NCBI GenBank assembly: GCA_963663005.2
Contig: CAXXHH010000003.1
Span: 434,001-498,000, forward strand
DNA from: CAINVV01 sp963663005
GTDB lineage: Bacteria > Bacteroidota > Bacteroidia > Bacteroidales > Prolixibacteraceae
DNA length: 64,000 nt
Direction: 5' to 3'
Part shown: positions 61,498-64,000 of the stretch, in pieces
Layout: each line of letters starts with the position of its first letter
Position numbering within the stretch: the stretch's first letter is position 1
Program-made: the position numbers and the translations under genes
The notes under the pieces: generated by a model
Databases searched by the model: none
The model's input: only the letters and a program-made list of their open reading frames with translations
What the model was told of the DNA's origin: nothing

Positions 61498-63717
61498 ATG
61501 TCCTCAGTAGTAAAAAAGAGCTTTCCGGTTACTGGATTAGGTTGCGCTTCATGCGCTATCCACGTTGAAGGTGAGTTGAAAGCACACAAAGGAGTCGTCT
61601 GTGCAACGGTCAATTATGCCAATTCGTCGGCCATAGTTGAGTTTGAGAAAGATACGACCAATGCCGAAGATTTAAAGACGGCCGTTCAGTCGATCGGATA
61701 TGATTTGCTGATCGAAGTCGAGAGTGAGAATCAGCAGGAAGAAATCAAAAAATCTCATTACAAGAAGCTGGTTGCGAGCACCACGGGAGCTGGCATACTT
61801 GCACTTCCGGTCGTCATTATTGGGATGTTTATGATGGATATGCCGTATGCCAACTGGATTATGTTGGTGCTGGCCACCCCTGTTATCGGTTGGTTTGGTC
61901 GAAGTTTCTTCGTAAACGCTTTCAATCAGGCAAAGCACGGCTCGGCAAATATGGACACCCTGGTTGCATTGAGCACCGGCATTTCTTATTTATTCAGCGC
62001 CTTCAACACCTTCTTTCCTCAAATATGGCATGAACAGGGAATTCACCCACCGGTCTATTTTGAAGCTTCAGCCGTCGTGATTGCCTTTATTTTGCTTGGG
62101 AAAGTATTGGAGGAAAGGGCAAAATCGAACACCTCTTCTGCCATCAAAAAGCTAATTGGCTTGCAACCTAAAACGGTGGTACTAATCCAAAGTGATGGCT
62201 CAGAGGCAGAAATTCCCATTTCGCAGGTAAAAAAGAACGATCACCTTATGGTGAAACCTGGTGATAAAATTCCGGTCGACGGCGAGGTAATTTCGGGAAA
62301 TTCTTTTGTTGATGAAAGCACCATTACAGGAGAGTCATTTCCGGTCGAAAAGGGTGCCGGTGCAAAAGTCTTCGCAGGAACCCTCAACCAGAAAGGCAGT
62401 TTCGTTCTTACAGCCGAGAAAGTGGGAGGCGAAACTATCCTGGCTCAAATCATCAAAATGGTTCAGGAGGCTCAGGGAAGCAAACCACCTGTGCAGAAGC
62501 TTGTCGATAAAATTGCCGGGATTTTTGTGCCGGCAGTCATGGGTATCGCCTTGCTCACTTTTGCAATCTGGATGATCTTCGGTGTCGAAAACGCATTAAC
62601 ACACGCCTTGCTTGCCATGGTTTCCGTGTTGGTTATTGCTTGCCCCTGCGCGCTGGGACTAGCCACTCCTACCGCTATCATGGTCGGAATCGGGAAGGGC
62701 GCTGAAAATGGAATTCTCATAAAAGACGCAGAAAGTCTTGAACTTGCCTACAAAGTTGACGCCATCGTTTTGGATAAAACCGGTACCATCAGCGAAGGCA
62801 AACCGGAAGTCACCGATATTGTTTGGGGTGCTCATGAAACAGACCATTCCGAATTTGCACAATTGCTCCATTCGATCGAAGCTTTATCTGAGCACCCGCT
62901 GGCAGATGCCGTAGTCAATTTTCTGAACATCAAATCTGAGCTACGGATTGCCTTTGACAATTTTGAAAGCATAACTGGAAAGGGTGTTAAAGCGGAGCAT
63001 AACGGCAGAATTATTCTGGCGGGGAATCGGAGATTGCTGGAAAACTATCCGGTTATGATATCCAAAAATATGGAAGTCACTGCTAAAAGATGGGAAAATG
63101 AAGCTAAGACTGTGATTTATTTTGCCGTCGACAAAGAATTGGCGGCTATAGTAGCCATTGCAGACAAAATCAAAGATACCTCCGCCAAAGCCATCGCTGA
63201 TTTGCAAAATAATGGGATTGAGGTATTTATGCTAACTGGCGACAATAATCAAACGGCCAAAGCGGTGGCTGAAAAAGTCGGAGTGAAGAATTATAGATCT
63301 GAGGTGATGCCCGCCGATAAGGCAGACTTCGTCAAATCATTGCAGCAACAAGGGAAAATTGTGGCGATGGTTGGTGATGGAATCAATGATTCACAGGCTT
63401 TAGCTCAGGCGGATGTCAGCATTGCGATGGGCAAAGGTTCCGATATTGCCATGGATGTCGCCAAAATGACCATAATCTCATCCGATCTGCAGCTAATAGC
63501 AAAAGCCATCCGTCTGTCAAGACTCACGGTAAATACCATTCACCAGAATTTATTTTGGGCATTCATTTATAATCTAATTGGGATTCCAATTGCAGCGGGT
63601 ATATTGTTTCCATTTTGGGGATTCATGCTCAATCCAATGATTGCAGGCGCCGCGATGGCTCTAAGTTCAGTATCCGTGGTAACAAACAGTTTGCGTCTGA
63701 AAGGCCGTAGATTATAG
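61498..63717 (+). CDS. copA: Copper-translocating P1B-type ATPase
   Basis: This 739-residue ATP-driven exporter removes Cu(I) from the cytoplasm. It has one HMA domain at about 6-72 with the motif GLGCASC, eight predicted helices, the ion-path motif CPC at 382-384, the actuator loop TGES, the phosphorylated Asp426 in DKTGT, SEHPLA in the nucleotide domain, and GDGINDSQAL. The N and MxxSS-type motifs of helices 7-8 (WAFIYN, MALSSVSVVTNSLRL) agree with the CopA copper subgroup. It follows cusB by 24 bases, so cytoplasmic and periplasmic export are expressed together. Confidence 0.96.
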   Translation: MSSVVKKSFPVTGLGCASCAIHVEGELKAHKGVVCATVNYANSSAIVEFEKDTTNAEDLKTAVQSIGYDLLIEVESENQQEEIKKSHYKKLVASTTGAGILALPVVIIGMFMMDMPYANWIMLVLATPVIGWFGRSFFVNAFNQAKHGSANMDTLVALSTGISYLFSAFNTFFPQIWHEQGIHPPVYFEASAVVIAFILLGKVLEERAKSNTSSAIKKLIGLQPKTVVLIQSDGSEAEIPISQVKKNDHLMVKPGDKIPVDGEVISGNSFVDESTITGESFPVEKGAGAKVFAGTLNQKGSFVLTAEKVGGETILAQIIKMVQEAQGSKPPVQKLVDKIAGIFVPAVMGIALLTFAIWMIFGVENALTHALLAMVSVLVIACPCALGLATPTAIMVGIGKGAENGILIKDAESLELAYKVDAIVLDKTGTISEGKPEVTDIVWGAHETDHSEFAQLLHSIEALSEHPLADAVVNFLNIKSELRIAFDNFESITGKGVKAEHNGRIILAGNRRLLENYPVMISKNMEVTAKRWENEAKTVIYFAVDKELAAIVAIADKIKDTSAKAIADLQNNGIEVFMLTGDNNQTAKAVAEKVGVKNYRSEVMPADKADFVKSLQQQGKIVAMVGDGINDSQALAQADVSIAMGKGSDIAMDVAKMTIISSDLQLIAKAIRLSRLTVNTIHQNLFWAFIYNLIGIPIAAGILFPFWGFMLNPMIAGAAMALSSVSVVTNSLRLKGRRL

Positions 63718-63840
63718 TAAGGAAGGGAGTTGGAGTGCCTAAATTGGCTAAATCCGGGTACTCCTGCCGACAGAAAGTTGAGAACAAAATAATATATTTG
63801 ACGTATTATCATTCGGAAATTGTTTAAAATTTGGTGATAA
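63718..63840. promoter_or_regulatory. Spacer with -7 element before the CDF gene
   Basis: TATATTTG at 63794-63801 is a full -7 match, 40 bases before the ATG at 63841. A weak inverted repeat (GGAGT near 63731 with ACTCC near 63760) could form a hairpin after copA. No gene is seen. Confidence 0.45.
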
Positions 63841-64000
63841 ATGCAGGAACATCATCATCACGAAAAAAAAGCTGGTTTCGTAACCGCACTGACAGCCGTC
63901 ACGATGTTTGTCGAGATATTCTTCGGACTTACGTCGAACTCAATGGCTTTGTTGGCGGACGGGATTCACATGGGTTCGCATGTTTTGGCGATCGGACTAA
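63841..64000 (+). CDS. Cation diffusion facilitator (CDF) metal transporter, N-terminal part (3' end outside window)
   Basis: Only the first 53 codons are in the window. The start MQEHHHHEKK is a His-rich cytoplasmic tail, followed by the first helix (FVTALTAVTMFVEIFFGL) and the family motif SNSMALLADGIHMGSH, whose Asp and His are the transport-site ligands of CDF helix 2. The wording resembles the DmeF/ZitB-type members that export Zn, Co or Ni. Placement after copA extends the metal-resistance locus. The frame is cut by the window edge, not by a mutation. Confidence 0.85.
   Translation, partial: MQEHHHHEKKAGFVTALTAVTMFVEIFFGLTSNSMALLADGIHMGSHVLAIGL

Noticed and set aside
63841..64000. Truncated CDF transporter as a pseudogene
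   Set aside because: The frame is open to the last base, so it is cut only by the window edge.
53949..64000. Recent horizontal acquisition of the metal locus
   Set aside because: No insertion sequence, integrase, tRNA or repeat border is present and base use resembles the neighbours.

Overview
This window reads as chromosome of a Bacteroidota bacterium, most likely class Bacteroidia; I cannot fix the family. The evidence is the promoter type (TAnnTTTG at -7, TTG-type -33), a 286-residue primary sigma factor, families confined to this phylum (DUF4876, DUF5686, DUF4290, BT_3928, HYC_CC_PP, type IX secretion cargo), TonB-dependent barrels and moderate base composition. Coding density is high. 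I see no tRNA, rRNA, CRISPR array, insertion sequence or prophage, and no gene-free stretch longer than 300 bases.

Layout. 1-9076 is one seven-gene operon: the end of a TonB-dependent receptor, a DUF4876 lipoprotein, a DUF6850-like barrel, a gingipain/caspase-fold (C25-like) putative peptidase with a helical-repeat tail, an ABC ATPase with altered signature and Walker B motifs, its permease, and a DUF4857-like membrane protein. It is the best candidate here for a poorly described envelope system. 9316-16212 holds asnB, an L,D-transpeptidase, folP-cdaA, and a DUF1599/BT_3928/tpiA cluster. 16452-25591 holds a DUF5686 surface protein, prmA, a phosphoesterase/flavodiiron pair, mltG, a pentapeptide protein, murB and ftsE. 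25737-30547 encodes a large TPR protein followed by a plugless barrel. 30710-35992 holds gyrB, a LOG protein, a DegP-type protease and rpoD. 36142-40260 holds a glycosyltransferase and a HAD-uvrB-HD operon.

40439-46647 carries two small membrane proteins, a complete OvoA (ovothiol biosynthesis), a secreted serine peptidase, a DUF493 protein and a T9SS type B cargo protein. 46934-53805 holds a UvrD/PcrA helicase, DUF4290, a MurA with Asp in place of the fosfomycin-target Cys, grpE-dnaJ and a secreted heptad-repeat LEA-like protein. 53949-64000 is a copper/silver-type metal efflux locus: a HYC_CC_PP protein, an enlarged CusA-type pump, a TolC-type channel, a CusB-type adaptor with a C-terminal CxxC metal-binding domain, a CopA ATPase, and the start of a cation diffusion facilitator.

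How the genes relate. Much of the window is envelope biology: peptidoglycan (murA, murB, mltG, L,D-transpeptidase, ftsE), outer-membrane barrels and lipoproteins, periplasmic protein quality control, and metal efflux. Several intergenic spacers contain AT-rich word repeats or REP-like palindromes, and convergent genes are mostly separated by strong hairpins.
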